Assembly (NCBI GenBank): GCA_949316235.1
Contig: OX438747.1
Coordinates: 6,066,924-6,130,923 of the forward strand
DNA from: Oegoconia quadripuncta
Taxonomy: Eukaryota > Arthropoda > Insecta > Lepidoptera > Autostichidae
DNA: 64,000 nucleotides
Direction of reading: 5' to 3'
The first letter of the stretch is position 1. Each line of letters starts with the position of its first letter. The notes under the pieces were generated by a model. It was not told the origin of the DNA and searched no databases. It was given only the letters and a program-made list of their open reading frames with translations. A program made the position numbers and the translations under genes. Of this stretch, positions 35,701 through 50,700 are shown in pieces.

Positions 35701-38700
35701 ATCGTCTAAAGGAAAATTTTCTAGACTGAAGAGATGATTTTTGTTATTTACCTGGACATTCTGTACAGTTGAGTAGAGCTTGAACGTATTCTGGTCCACC
35801 GAATGTAAGTGAAAATTGCAGGAACGACTCGAGACTCTCGCTTGAGGCTACTGATAGAATTCGTTCCATTATCTAAAACAACAAAAAATATATAAGAAAG
35901 CTGTAATTCTTAAACGCTAAATTAGATATAAAAATAGATCTTTTACTCAGACTCGACGTAAAGAAATTAGGGGCCATTTTAACCCAGCAAAAATTTTAGG
36001 AACCTTACTTCATTACAAACTTCTGATCAACTTCATCGAGTCCCAAGTAATTTTTATAATAAATAAAATTTATAGTCCTTTTTATATGGTCCATATGTTG
36101 CACTTTATTGTGCTTTAATAAATTAAAGAAACAAATGGAAAGTCGAGAAGCTAAGTCCATTAAGGCTACATGCCCCGTATTCAAATGATACACCCTATAG
36201 AATTTTTGTCATATATCGTTGTGTCCTCTAGTCTGATACTCTTCTCGTTTGTTTCAATTTATCTTTACTACCGCGTTCATGTTTAAGTGATAATTTGTAT
36301 GAAGAACTAATTGTTTTGATTAATGGTAGCGTGATGCCTATTCAAACTACTACAACTGCAGTTCTCCAATATGACCCCATTGTCTAAACTGTCGTTTTAG
36401 AGAAGTGCGGACGGTACAGCTAGTAGTCTGCATGCTACCATTAGTCATGTAAAATATGATAAATAATCTTGCATGACTAGTATGGAGCCGACTGTACTTT
36501 TTAAGTAAACTTGATAGTAAAGTTATAAATATTTCTTTTTGGACACTTACTTATACCTTATACCCCATCATCTAGTCCCAAACTAAGCAAAGCTTGTACT
36601 ATGGATAATAGATAACGAATAAACATGCATAAATATTTATACAAATATCCATGACTTGGGAATAAATGTTCGTACTCATAACACAAATTTAGCCCTCGCG
36701 AGATTCGAACCCGCAACCGTTGGTTTCGCTGACAGGGTCACTATCAACTACACCAATCGGTCGTCGAAAAAGTAAGTTAAAATCGAAGCAAATCTGGCAC
36801 TTCGCACACTAATCGAGTTAAGGAGGTCGTAAAGTCCGGCACCCACCTCTAACAGCTGGTAGACGAGGTGCGCGCGCGGCATGTCGCGCTCCTCGATGGC
36901 GGCGAGGTGCAGCGCGTGCAGCAGCACGGGCAGCGCTCGCGTGTCGGCGCGGGTCAGCACGCGCACGCAGCGCCGCACGCGCGTGCACAGCGCCAGCAGC
37001 CGCAGCAGCGTCGAACACAGTGCACGCGCAGCGCCCACGCGCTGGATCGCCGCTAGACGCTGCAGCATCACCTCGAGCCCGCCTATCAAGTCGATAGATA
37101 CAGAAATAAAAATTTAGAAAACCCACCAGGAACTGAATGTAGTAATATCATCAAGGTACACAAATCATCTGCATTTTAAATATCTTCAATACGGCTCCAC
37201 TGAATTGCATGAAACATGACTTAACAATCTTTCTCTTGGTTTAAACTCAAATATAAAAAACCGCACTCAAATCACACCACGCATTATTGAGATACATCCG
37301 GACAAAAACGAACACATACACACAAGCAACGCCCGGCAAAAGATAAGAACAGCGGTCGTTTCTCGTCGGAGTTTAAAGAGTCTCACAAGAGCAACCAGTT
37401 CCTTATCACTATCGTCCGTGACACAAGTTAGCTCGTAAAGATATCGTCAACACTTTACATCAAGAAATTAAAATAGTTTAACGGCAATGGGATCACCCGC
37501 TGTCAAGTGTGCATTTCTGTATATTTCGAAAAACGGTTCACAGTGAAGTTGTTTGAAGCATTAATTTAACGTTTAGAACTCCCAAACGGTTTAGTTTAAG
37601 ATATCTCTGACCACCCTATATGAGAATAAAAACTGACCGCAGTCGGCGAGCACGTTGGCCATGCGGTACACCTGCTCGTCGTCGACAGCCTCTGCATTGG
37701 TCTGGCTGAGTGTCTCCACGAACTCCTCGGTGGCGTCCCCCAGCAGGCCCCGCATGCGGTATACCACGCGCATCGCGTCCACACCTTCGCCGGAAGTGCA
37801 CCACACCTATACATTAAAAACATATGAATTAAAATTTGTAACAACCCAAAGGTTAATTTGTAACTACCCAAAGTTATGGATGTACTCGTGGCGGAGTTTG
37901 TGTGGAGCGGTGTGTCGGAGAAAAGTACTAGTGAAGTTAAGCAAAGTTTAGGTTAAAAACGGTCAGAATTTGGATGCGTGCCCACTAGTGACATTTTCAA
38001 GTGTTCAAGAATGGTACGTAAAACAATTGCTCTGTTCTTTTCAATTAACGGCAGTCAGGAAAGCAAACTCAATAGCCTACACCCGAAATTCGTCAATCAA
38101 CACTGGGCTCGCATATTTAACTATAGGCCACATCTCCTTCTAGTGTGACATGCTAGATACGCAAGGTTGTTGTTAGATGTCGATACGCACTTATTAGCTT
38201 CATTATGATAATTTTTTTCGAATATTTCACATAAATGTTAAACCGCAAACCTTCTTGTAAACATCTTTGACGGGCAGATCGAGAGACATGATCTTGTTGC
38301 AAACGAGCAGCTCCATGCCGTTGTCGTCTTCTAGCAAAGCAACCAGCTCGCAGTCCGTGCAGATCTTGTTCTTCACGTCGCGCATCAACGGGCCCATTCC
38401 CGGCTCCAGAGACGAGTACGGGTTCCCCAGCATACGGCCCTAGAGGCAATAAATATTACATGCAAAACCACAAACTAAGAAAAAAGTTCAAGAACCTAAG
38501 ACCGGCCGAAATGAAGCCAGACCGCTTGTAAATGTGCGTCACGCTTACACACATACAAGTGCCATACATCTCACATACCACTAGAGCAAGAGACAGGATG
38601 GCCCGGGTGGGTGCGGAGTATTGCTTTTCGGCATCAAGTAAGACAAGCGCTGTGCGAAGTGACAGCGTAGTCATGGAGTATTTAAGGTTAATGCCGACTT

Positions 38701-41700
38701 TTTTATGAGGGGTTACATGGGAGTTCGTTTATTACAACCTTACATAAAGCAAACGTTGTCAACGCTAACCTGTAGGAAGTCCTCCTGTTGCGGGTCCTTC
38801 TCCAGCGTGAGGAAGAACTCGCCGACATCGTTTTCCTCCGGGTAGATGATGGAGCACAGCCGTTCGAAGATAAACACGGGCGTCCGGTAGTCGTGTAACG
38901 GATACTTCTTCACCGTCTCGATGCACACCGCCATAAACTCGGCGGTCTCCGTCTCAGTTCCTACAGATGGTATTTTAAGTTTAAAATTGCTCGGAAAAAG
39001 ATTTACATGATTTCGTTATCTCGCTTTCGTGACAGAATTAAGCCGCTTGTACGCGGCGTAGGTAACATGCGCATATTGAAGCACTTGCACAGCATAAATG
39101 CATCGTGTCAACTACCCTGTGAATTTATGGTTGATCCAGTGATTTATACATATAATGACTCGAGCCAACCGCTCAAATCAAATTCGAGCAAACCGCTTAA
39201 AATTGTCGGCAAGTTTTTATATTCAGTAATTATAAAGTCAGTGCTACCATATCCGGTTACAAAAGACAGACCCAGTCAAGACCTCCGAGAACAAACATGT
39301 TTCAAACGAAATATAATGATGTTAAACATTTGCCGGCTGTGTCCACTCGCTCCCGTTGTGCTGTGTGTGACGTCATACCGGTTGTCATCTCCTCCAGCAG
39401 CTCTAGCAGCTTCTCCTGGGTGTCGTCGGTGAGCCGCGTGCGCTGCACCACGAGCCGCCGCAGCGACAGATACCCTCCGAGCACGCATCCCACCAGCCGA
39501 CCCTTGTAAGCGCGCCGAGCTCCAGGCTCCTCTAGGAACATCGCTAGTAGCTCGGTGAGGCGCTTTAGGGCGTAGCCTGCAGCAACAGCAACATTGAAAT
39601 CTAAATCTGGAGAATTCATTTATTACATGAAACGCTTAGCAACGAGCAAGCCGGGGCTTTAAGTAATAGTTACACAAATTATGACATACCGAGATCGTTT
39701 CCCTTTAGTTCCTTTCTAGTGAATACATGGCCAATTAAGAAATCAGTAATTATAATCAACCGTTACGCGTTTGAATCCAGGTGATGATGCGAATATTTAT
39801 TTCAGTCATGGAAGTATTTAATTACATATTCATAACTAGTATTCCCGGTACAGGCTTGGCCTAGTTTGAGACTAGATATTACATTATCAATTTTTATAAA
39901 GGACAGCAAACTTTTGTACTCGATTATAGAGGTCACTGACTGGTGGTGACGCATCAATATAATTTTGTGAACGGAAGCGATCACGTTATGCTACAATTTG
40001 TATTACTTGAGTTTCTGGATGACAGACAAAATTATAAATATGCACTATTATAAAACATTAATCGACTCGCATTTTAAAAACCGAGATCTATCTAGTATTG
40101 ACAATAAAATTGAAAATATATATTTATAGTATTAATTTTTTGTATTTCCCGTCTTATATCCACACTAATAACAATTTTCTACTCTAATATATCAAGTAGC
40201 TCAACAACTGAGGGTAAATATTAACTACAGTCTCATATCTAGATAATACAGGAAGAATACCTTGAGCCAGATCAGAAGTGAGGGTTGTCTCCTCCAGGCG
40301 GTGCAGTTGCTCGATCTCCTTAGTCATCAAGTCAGCTATCTGCTGCAGAACTCCACGCAGGGCCAGGAACTGCTTCCACGGTGCCTCCGAAGCCAGGCCT
40401 GTGACCGTTCAGCAGATCATTAGTACATATCATTTCAGCATTAACATGGCATAGAGTTTTTAACCGTATGTCAAAAGGACCACAACTTATAATTTCAAGA
40501 TATATGTTATGGGTTATGTAACTAACATGGCAACAACTTATAACAGTAACTGGGTGGGCTTTCTGAATATAATAAAGTTTACTTACTTTGATAAAGCTGT
40601 AAGAACTGTTCACTGGCTTCACCCGCGGCTCCAACCTCGGGTAAGAAGCTAGTCAGTAAAATCAATACCTGTAAAAAAAATTAATCTCATGTCATTTGAT
40701 ACGCTTCTCGTGATGATTGAACATGAATATTTTGACACATAAATGTGTCGTGGGCAGTTAGTTAAAATAATAATTCTATTGAATGCCTAGACGAATCGTT
40801 ATGTATGGCGGAAGATTTCCTGCATCATAGGAAACTGCTTTTGGTTGTGTTAGGTTGTTTTGATTGCTAATAAGCAACCCTAAGCAGTAGAGCTGCCCTC
40901 TGGCTAGAGCTGTTTCCTATAATGCAGGAAATGTTCGCTATACTCTCTACTCTGGGGAGACAGTCATGCGAATGAGCAGTAATTTTTAGTTAAAAATGTC
41001 ACTATTTCGGGGAATAACGTTTAAAATAATGTAGTAACAATTCATTGTATATTTGTTTTCAATTGAAGGCAGTCGTTGGGTCAAGTCGGTTGCCTACGGA
41101 ATCGGCTTAAAACACCAATCCGCACTGGGTCCATATCCTCTCCCAGTGAGGAGGCTGTATCCCAACATTAGAGAAAAGTAAAGGTGTTGATGGCTATGGC
41201 ACTCACTGCCTTAGTCCTCTCGTATGTGTCGCAAAGAGACTTGACCATCTGGCAGGCAGTGTCGCGGGCGATGCGCGAGCTAGGGTCGAACATGACGGGT
41301 CGCAGCCAACCGCCGTCTTCCAGCGCTAGCGGCCGCATGCCGTGCGACAGCAAAGTCTAGGAAAATAATTTTATTAGCACCATACAAACAATTAATGACA
41401 ATATTATTCTAATTGATGAATTATAATATTCTTTTGTAAACTATGCTTTAATTTCCACTTAACTTTTCAATATGGCGATCAGAAAGTAGCAATTTACTGT
41501 ATACTTTTTTATTTAATTTGTGGTGGTTGGCCAAAAACTTTGATTATAAAACTTGCCAGTCATTGGGAACGTGAATTATTTTTAGATAGGACGAAGTCTA
41601 AGTCTAACAAGTACATAATGTAACGACCTTTATCCGAAATGGGGTGATCGGAGATATCCCAAAAACATCATCCACGATTCACCTTCCGTAATATACAGAA

Positions 41701-44700
41701 ATGCATAAGTGACAGGGGGTGAGCCAATCGCCGTAAAAACTCGCAAGTCTACAGACGACTTTGGTGGAGTCTAGTGGTTTCTATTCTCTTTACGTGCCGA
41801 AACCACGAAAAGCTGCCTGTTATATAAAGATAGCACTCCTACACCCAAAGATCGCCCGGACCGCAGCCCAATTGTACTCTTAAAAAAAATGTATTGTTTT
41901 GTAATATTTTCCTTGTGGGCAATAAAGTCGTCAATATAATACCAATTATTGTATTGACGACCCATTTGGTGTAGTGGGTACAAACGCTGACTGCTATGCC
42001 AAAAGGTCGCGGATTCTAATTCCGCTCCGGGCATATGTTTGTATGATGAATACGGACATGTGTACCACAGTTATGGATATTTTTCATTTACAAAAAAAAT
42101 GTATTTGTATAGTATATCAACCATCTGGTATCCATAATACAAGCCTGGTTGCTTAGTGTGGAACTAAATGGCGCTGTGTGTATATGTCCAAGGATATTTA
42201 TTTATTTTCAACATACTTGCTCGTAAAGTGGATCTAATTTCAACGGATTTTTGATATATCAGGTGTGTGTTATAACCGCAAATAGTGAAGTTATATTCTA
42301 TAACCGCACTATTTGCTACGGCAAACAACATAAGTTTCATACAGCCATGTGATAACACCACCAGCACGTTGAATAAAATATCGCTGATCTCCATGTGCTA
42401 TGGAGATCAGTAATAAAATATGCTTCAAATTATTTTTAAAAATTTCGAACTGGCGCGCTTTTTATTCGTTTTTCCTCGCAAGTATGTTGAAAAACATCGT
42501 GCGATATATGTGCGTATATTGGTTAAACCACTCTGCTCGGGCTGAAATTCCGCCTCGTGTGTTATAGCCATCATAACGCACTTATATTGTAAAGTACTAT
42601 ATTATTGTGTTCTGAGTGCACCACTGACCCGCTCACGCCACTTGGCGAGGTACTTGTGCGCGAGGTGGTTGTCCCTGGGTGGGTAGGGAGTCGGGGGCGC
42701 GGGCGCGGCGGGCGATGGCGTGAGACGGCGCCAGGCGCGGTGCGGTACGCGGCCCGCCAACCACGCCGCCAGGTCAACCACCACGCTTGACGTCGACATC
42801 GACAACGCGCCGCCGTGCGTGCTCTTGCTCACCACACCAGACTCCTGAAAACACCACACAAAAATAATAACAAGTAATCACTAGACCCCGTTATCTAACG
42901 CTCAGTTTGGGGCCACGTTAAAATAGTGATGTTGCTTCACATCATTGGTGGATTCATATTTTTACTTAAAGACTGATTTGTCAAAAGAAAATTGTTAAAC
43001 TTTTTGTTTCATTTCTAAAAGGGATTTTTAGAGGCAGGCGACGAAGTTTGACTTCATATAATATGGAAAAAATAATTGTTAATTTACTATCCACTCAAAC
43101 GTCAGGCCCGCGCGGCCAAATTCCGGTCGACTGTCCGCTCCGCGCGGTCATACTTTTGAGCAGCGCGTACGATGCCTTTATTAATAAAAACCTTCATATC
43201 TGGTAAACTACTACTACTATAGCGATGAAAAAATATGTAAGTATAGGTGAAGGATTAGATATTAAAACATTATGAACAAGAATACAAAAAATCTTATTAC
43301 ATAGTACTAAAAGTTGCGTATAACATACGATATTAGTAAAAAAAATCCGTAACTTTTCTCTAATTTTAGTGAAAAATATTGCGAATAATGCCGAATTTAG
43401 TAACTTCTAAATCTAGATTAATTTTCCAGTGTAATGACACCAAGATATCTGTATTTAGTAAATTTATTGTAACAACATAAATCGAAACAAACTACCTATT
43501 CCACAATAATTTAGGACGTCCATTCACAAGTTTGTTCTGGAAATCTGAGGGGGGCCTATGTTCATTTATGAACGTCCTGAGGCTGATATGATGATAATGG
43601 ATCACCTTTGAGGTAGCGCGCTGCCGAGACGTATCATCTAGACATGGCTATTACCACGGCACAGAACAATGCTGTGGTACCGCTCCGCAGGCAGAAGGGA
43701 TAGCGGAGCGCGTCGCCCGCCCCTCATACACTTGTCGCGATCATCGAGTGTTACATTCATTTCTTTACACTATGGAACTGGCAAACATCAACGAAGAGGT
43801 GGAGGCCGTCATCGCATAATGGAATCCACTGTTGTTACGAAACAATATAACTACGAAGTTATGATTTGAACTAATGAAATAGATATTTGATGTGCACTTA
43901 ATTTGAGATAGAATGATATCTATGACAAAAAATATATTTAGTAGACAGAGACAAACCTTGTTGGTTTCCTTGGATTGTTCCGTGTCAGCCGAGACGACGG
44001 AGGCCGCAGGGGTGATTGGCGCCATTAGCTGTTGCATATAGCGCAAACACGGCAGCGCCACTTGCTGCAGCGCGAATTGATGAGCTGTATGGATATGTGT
44101 ACCCGAGTTATGGATGGTTTCTTTTATAATAAGTATTTATTTACAAAAAAAATTAATAATAAATATATAAATACATAAGTACCTTTCCTTTCCTTTCCGC
44201 ACGCGGCTTCGCCTGCGTGGAATAACCATATCGCGAAAATTTGTTTATCCCGCGGAAACTACTCACTTTATCGGTATAAAAAATATCCTGTGTCTTAATC
44301 CAGGGTATGTTCTACCTATGTACCAAGTTTCATCCAAATCCGTTCATACGTTTCGCCGTGATTGGGCAACAAACAAACAAACATCTAAACTTTCGCATTT
44401 TTAATATTAGTTAGATATCAACCATCTGGCATCAACAACACAAGCATATAGTTGCTTAATGTGGAACTAGATGGCATTGTGTGTATGTCAAAAGATATTT
44501 ATTTTATTTATTTATATAACTGTAAAATGAAAACCCCCCGAGACAATGATTATATAATCCAGATTATATCGCCAACTGTGTTTATAGCTAAATATTTTCG
44601 AAACATTTTAACTGATTACTATCAAACATGGCTAAGCACCACCTTCGAAATAAAAAATCGTTTTTAAATACAATTCTAGAGACAAATATAGGCCTCAAAT

Positions 44701-47700
44701 TATAAGAGCCCTCTTTTTGGGTCCGAGGTTAAAAATATTCCTAGAAGCCAAGTTCCTGTATTAACCTCTTAAACTCCGACATCACCGATCGTTGAAAGAA
44801 GCCCCTCGTGTTCTATTTTGTCTGCTTAGTATGTGTTTCCAATTGTTGAGTATCGAATCAAATCGAGTCTAATTACGATAAATGATAACTACGAACGCTT
44901 GTTACTGTAAAGTGTATATTTTTCCACTTGACGTTGAGAATTGTCACATAATTGTAATATGTTTCCAAAATATACATAGGGTAGCTATACAACCAGCCAT
45001 TATTTTTCTTCTACAGTATGGCAAGTAAAAGGTTAAAATCAAAAATCTGCGACATCTAACTTAACTATAGACACCTAATCCAGGTGTGAATTGGCGCAGA
45101 ACCCAATCGGTGGTATATCAAATAAAAATTAATAGTACGCTGATTTTAGGCTGCGAGTCAATCATGTCATAAATATAGTCTACATTTTCCCAAAAAAAAT
45201 TGCAAACACCTATTGTTTAGCCAGCACAGCCAACAGCATGGCGATTAGGAAATACATCCATGTATGCCAATGCAAACACCTATTGTTTAGCCAGCACAGC
45301 CAACAGCATGACGATTAGGAAATACATCCATGTATGCCAATGCAAACACCTATTGTTTAGCCAGCACAGCCAACAGCATGGCGATTAGGAAATACATCCA
45401 TGTATGCCAATGCAAATTATGCTATGTTAGAGACATATGTTCAGTGGATTAGTAACTTACAGTTCGGTGATGAGGTGTTGATGCCAGGAATGCCGGCCAT
45501 AGCCTCCGCCTTCAGAATAGCGCTAGCTGCCGGTGCTAACCCTGCTACTTCCGTCAGCTGAGGGCAACACCTGTACACATAATTAAATAATTAAATGACG
45601 GGGGAAAGCTGACTATTACATATATATATATAAAGATATATGCTATGATACACTTACCATACCCACAGTTTAACGATACAACGCAACCTCGCCTCCCAAC
45701 AGTCTGTGGAATCTTGTACTTTGACCAGCGATCCGAGCAGTAACACCAAAGGACGAACCTGTAGCCAATAAATTTTATTGTGTACAGAACTTCATTACTT
45801 ATCAAGATTATTTTATCAGAAACAGACGACAATGCTTACAAAATATACTTCATATAGGGATGCGTGTATATGTCTGTGGACGAGGGTTTATGTGTGTGTA
45901 TTCAATGTGATTAGCAAGTTTTCGATTTGTAACTATAATTATAATGAACCTGACAGAAACATGCTAATAGCTTCGCCATGGATCGTATACTCACAGAGTT
46001 ATTATGATCCTGCGACGCGGCGTGTCCCATCAGCGAGAGCGTGATCCGCTGCGAAAGAAGGTTGCAGAGCTGCTCCGTGGCCGGCAGGTTGTCGCGGGTC
46101 ACCAGACAAATTAGCGCGCGGACCTCCTCCTGACACTGACAAAATGCTACGATTATAGATATTCTGCGGTAAGTTAACGAATAATCTCAAAGAAAACCTT
46201 TTTAGAAGGCGATAAGTTTATGTACATGACACGCTGTTAGGCAAGTATTAATCAACTATGTCCCGGCGCGATACATTCGAAGCGCAATTATTTTCGCTAT
46301 TAGTTAAGCCAAGTCGGTGGCCTACAGATACGGCTTAAAAACACTAACTGTCAGGTGGCCACTAGTCTGACACAAATTCACCAAATCCGCAATGGGCCCG
46401 CGTGTTAGATTATGGCCCATACCCTCCCTCTCCCAGTGAGAGGAGTATGTGCCCCAAGAGTAGGGAAGTGTAAAGTTGTTGATGATTACTAGGAACCTAA
46501 GATCTATACTTATATAATATCATTGCAGTAAACACAAATCGGCCGTCGACCACAGAGTCGGCTTCTAACAACACACCAGAGGCATCTGTCAAAACATGAG
46601 GACAATATAACCACAAATTTCTAATTAATTATTGTCCACTCCTGAGAGCTTATTGCATCTGATTGGCTCAAGTAAATAACAATATTAGTCGGGCCAAGCG
46701 GAATGTGGTACCCCGCCTCTTACCTCAGTTAGTTGATAGAGTTAATTCTGAACAGTAAATTGTACATTAGGCCACATATGATACCACACCAAGATGACAG
46801 ACTACTATTGCTGATGTCTATGAACTGAATGAATGAAATCATCCCACAGAGAGTATGACATAGCAAGTGACATAGTAACCTGCGGCGTGCCACGGTGCAG
46901 GTTGTGCTGCACCAGCTCCTGAACCAGCCCGAAGCGGCAAAGGCGCGTGCGATGGTCCGGCTGCGAGGCGAGCGCGCGTAGCAGCGTCAGGCAGTGCTCG
47001 GCGCACGACAACGAGCAACCGTAGCACCCGCCTCCTGACTCTACAATATAATGTCCCATAATCAAAAATTATTATCTAGTAAATCTGTGTATCACTCTTC
47101 ATACGATATGTATAAACTAAACCATACTATTGCATTTTGTATCCAAAAATACTGGGAGGCTTCTAAACAACTTGTATTATTACATAAAATAATTTTATTT
47201 CTTTTTTAAATTCCTGTACAAATATAATTAAATAAATTGTAATAAAAACTACGTATAATAAATTTGCAACTAAAATGTTAACAAATGCTATCAATAAAGA
47301 AATCATGTAGGCTTAAAACAAGTACTGTTCCAGTCCTTAATCAATCCATTCAGAGAAGGATACAGGCAACTTTTTTCCCTCCAAAATATAAAAACTTCTA
47401 CGAAAGCGGAGCCGCATGTCGAAATAAAGTGTTAAATAAATTGGAACTTGCCTTTAGTAAGATCTCCGTCGTAGTTCTGTACGAGCCCAGCATACACTGG
47501 CAGAGCATCGCCTTTAAGTTGTTCGCTCTGGGACCTGTCGTACGACACCAGTTCTTTCCTATAAATAAAAAGATATATTAGATCCTACAGGATAATTTGA
47601 ATACACTTATTTTCAGTCTTCACATCTGCCATGTTTCACCAGAGATGAGTAACATAACCTATTAGTAGAATCATGATACTTTCGAATTTTTGGACATGAC

Positions 47701-50700
47701 ATCGCTCTAAATCAGTTTATACGATTGTATTCCGGAAATTGAAATGTAGCAAGACATGGTCCCACTGTAACACTCACTGAACATCCACCAGGCAGACTTA
47801 GTGGATTCGTGAAAATATCAATAACATAAATAAGAAGTCAAATCTCACCTGCACGCGAGGACCTTCTGTATGATCTTGGAGAGGTCCTCGAAGTGTCCCT
47901 TGCTGTCGACGCAGTACTTGTGCGCCAGGGTCTGAATGACGCGGTTGATCTGCGCACCGCTGAATGACGTATTGCTCGCGTTGCTGTTCTCGTCGCCGGA
48001 CCGCCCCTCCAGTCGGTGCTCGCTTATCTTGTGTAAGAGGGACTAGAAACAGGAGTATAATAGTAATGCAAGATTAAATTTAAAAATATCGCTGCACTAC
48101 GATTAGGAAAATCAGATAACAATTTCTAGGGACAAGGCCCAAAACACGCAAACCCATGAAAAGTTCGCATTCTAATAATTTTCGGTAATCATTCTTTGTT
48201 GGGAACTACAAAACGTATGCCTTGTGGATATATTAACGATATGTCACAGAGAATGTCAGGGCAGCTTGTGGAAATACACAGCGGATTCCGTATGGCACAA
48301 CACAAACACTCTTTATTGAAGTTAGAACGCGTTGTGTCAGCTTTCATATGTACTGACCGCACTGAAATTTTGTCTGGTATCGCAACACGCATTCTATGTG
48401 ACAAACCTTTGAATCTGCATACGAATTACCTCAAGCACAGGCTTATTGGCGACCAGCTGTCGATAGACACGGTCGGCCTTATCGAGCAGTGCACCGATAG
48501 TCTGCACCATCTTCTTTCGTTCTTCGTCGTTCTCGATGGTATCCACGGCGCAGCAAGGCCGCGCAGTCAGGGTATAGTCGAACTTCGCGTACTTGCAGAA
48601 GCCACACGCGTGGCATAGGAAGGGGTCCTTTTCATCATAGTTTATCGCTCTGTGGGCAACAAATATCGTTGTCGCTTGCATAAAAAAACCATTAGATAAA
48701 GCAAGTACTGCTGCCTCAATAGCAACCACGCTAACGTTCAAACTTACCGACACTTGTGGCACTGGAACACGTTCTCGCCACAATTGGCACACACACCAGG
48801 GTTTGCAGGCACCGATTGAGAGCACCTTGGACATTGCAGTGATTCACCTGGTGGGAAAATATATTGCTATAATTTCTTTACATATGTAAACTACCTATAA
48901 ATAAAGCTCTACTGGCTATACAAAAGTCCAATTTGGCTAATGGATACGATTTAGTATTTTGCGGTGGTGTTACAGAAAATAAACGTTCATCACGTTTGCA
49001 ACATTCTGCGTCCCTCTTTTTCTTTGTCTTACTTACCAGTAGCTTGCTGATTTTCGTAGAAATCTGCATACTCCATCATGAGGTTACAGGCAACGATGGG
49101 CAGCGGGAAGTCCACGCGCACCTCCGACTGTCCGGACTGGAGTTGTACTCGCTTTGCCTTGTGCCACATACCTGAGGGAATATGTTATAAAACTCATAAA
49201 TGGCAGTTGTAGGATAGTAACTGTATCCATGCGACCGATTGTATTATCGGATCGTTGGTAGCTTTGACGAATATTGATCGATAATCGAAGAAGAAATAAC
49301 CGGATTGATCAATAGTGAATCCATGAAGTATTGAGCGGTCGACTAGAAGTGATAAGGATTGTCGCGCAACATTGATTGAAAGAGCAAAACTGATCACTTA
49401 TAATTTTGTCAATCGAATAGAGTTGTAGTTTACAATGTTGCTGGTACAAAATTTACGACCGAAATGAGCTTCCAGTTCTATTTGCGGGCATAATCTATCG
49501 GTGTTAATCTATTGGCTGCTTGGTTAGGTTGGCCGGCATCACTAGCTTAGCAAACTAAGCTGGCACGACTGGCATACCATTGGTGGAGTGTGCAGTTACA
49601 TTATTAAAAAGCGATTTTAGGATTAATTGTCGGTACATTGGTTGCCTTTGTTTGTTGCTAAGGTTTAACTTTGAATGATAGCAGCAACTACTCACCCGGT
49701 CGGTTCTTAAGTTCCTGCACGGCCTGCACGGTGCGGTTGTTGTAATAGAAGTTGATGGTGCGCACCATCTTGCTGCGCTTGATGTCGCCGATACGCAGGC
49801 TGATGCGGCTGATCATGTGGCTGTTCACCAGCTTTACTATCTGCGTGGTCGTCGTGAACTTCGAGTCGATCTGCTCGAGCAGAACGAATTCAAATAGTCA
49901 CTTTCATTGAATCGACATTAGGGCAGAAGATTGTTCAAATTGTATTTTCATTACAAACGATTTATTTTCGGACGAAAGATCTAATATATCCTAAATATTT
50001 TTCTTTGTATATTCAAGACAATCAAAAGCAGTATGAGCCATACTAGAAACGTCAGATAAATAAAAAAAAAATCATAGGAGTAAATCAATACGCGATTTTG
50101 TATCGTATACTGAGAGCCAGTGAAGTCAAAATATGAATTTAATTCAATTGCGTTGAAATGTAGTAAACAGTAAACAATTTCAAATCTTGCTGAATTATTA
50201 AATAATGTCGATAATTTCTTGTCTCACTAATATTATAAATGTGAAAGTGCCACGATGCCACAGACAATACTGTACCCGTGGCCTCTTCTGATCCTGAAGC
50301 ATTTTATGTTTTTGCCATCGACTCTTTAACAAGAATGTGAAACTTTGGACGATCATTACGCTAGAGCGCTTAGACGGATTTGCATTAACTTTTATCCCAG
50401 GATGGTAGTCTAATTCCATGATAAGCATAAACTTGTAAACCCACAGTTTGTCAAGTGACATTATAACGATACAAACCTTTATCGTAGGTAGTTTGATAGT
50501 CGCCATTGGCACCTCAGGATTGTTGCAGACGAGACACGGCTCAGACTCCAAATAGTACCCGTCCAACTCGACGTAAGCGCCGAGCGCCGCGTATAGTGCT
50601 GCGTTACCGTGAGACGATAGGAGTTGGTTCTGATTACGCAGCAGGTCCACAGCGCTGCCCACATATTTCTGTATGACAATAATAACTATGTTGTACAGAC

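Noticed and set aside
36690..36765. Possible tRNA gene on the - strand
   Set aside because: Head of a family A SINE; same reasons as above.
45201..45410. CRISPR-like array
   Set aside because: Units are contiguous with no unique spacers and the genome is eukaryotic.
48196..48618. 140-codon open frame on the + strand
   Set aside because: It lies antisense across a conserved UBR4 exon (48430-48649) and has no family-like sequence; it is a shadow frame.
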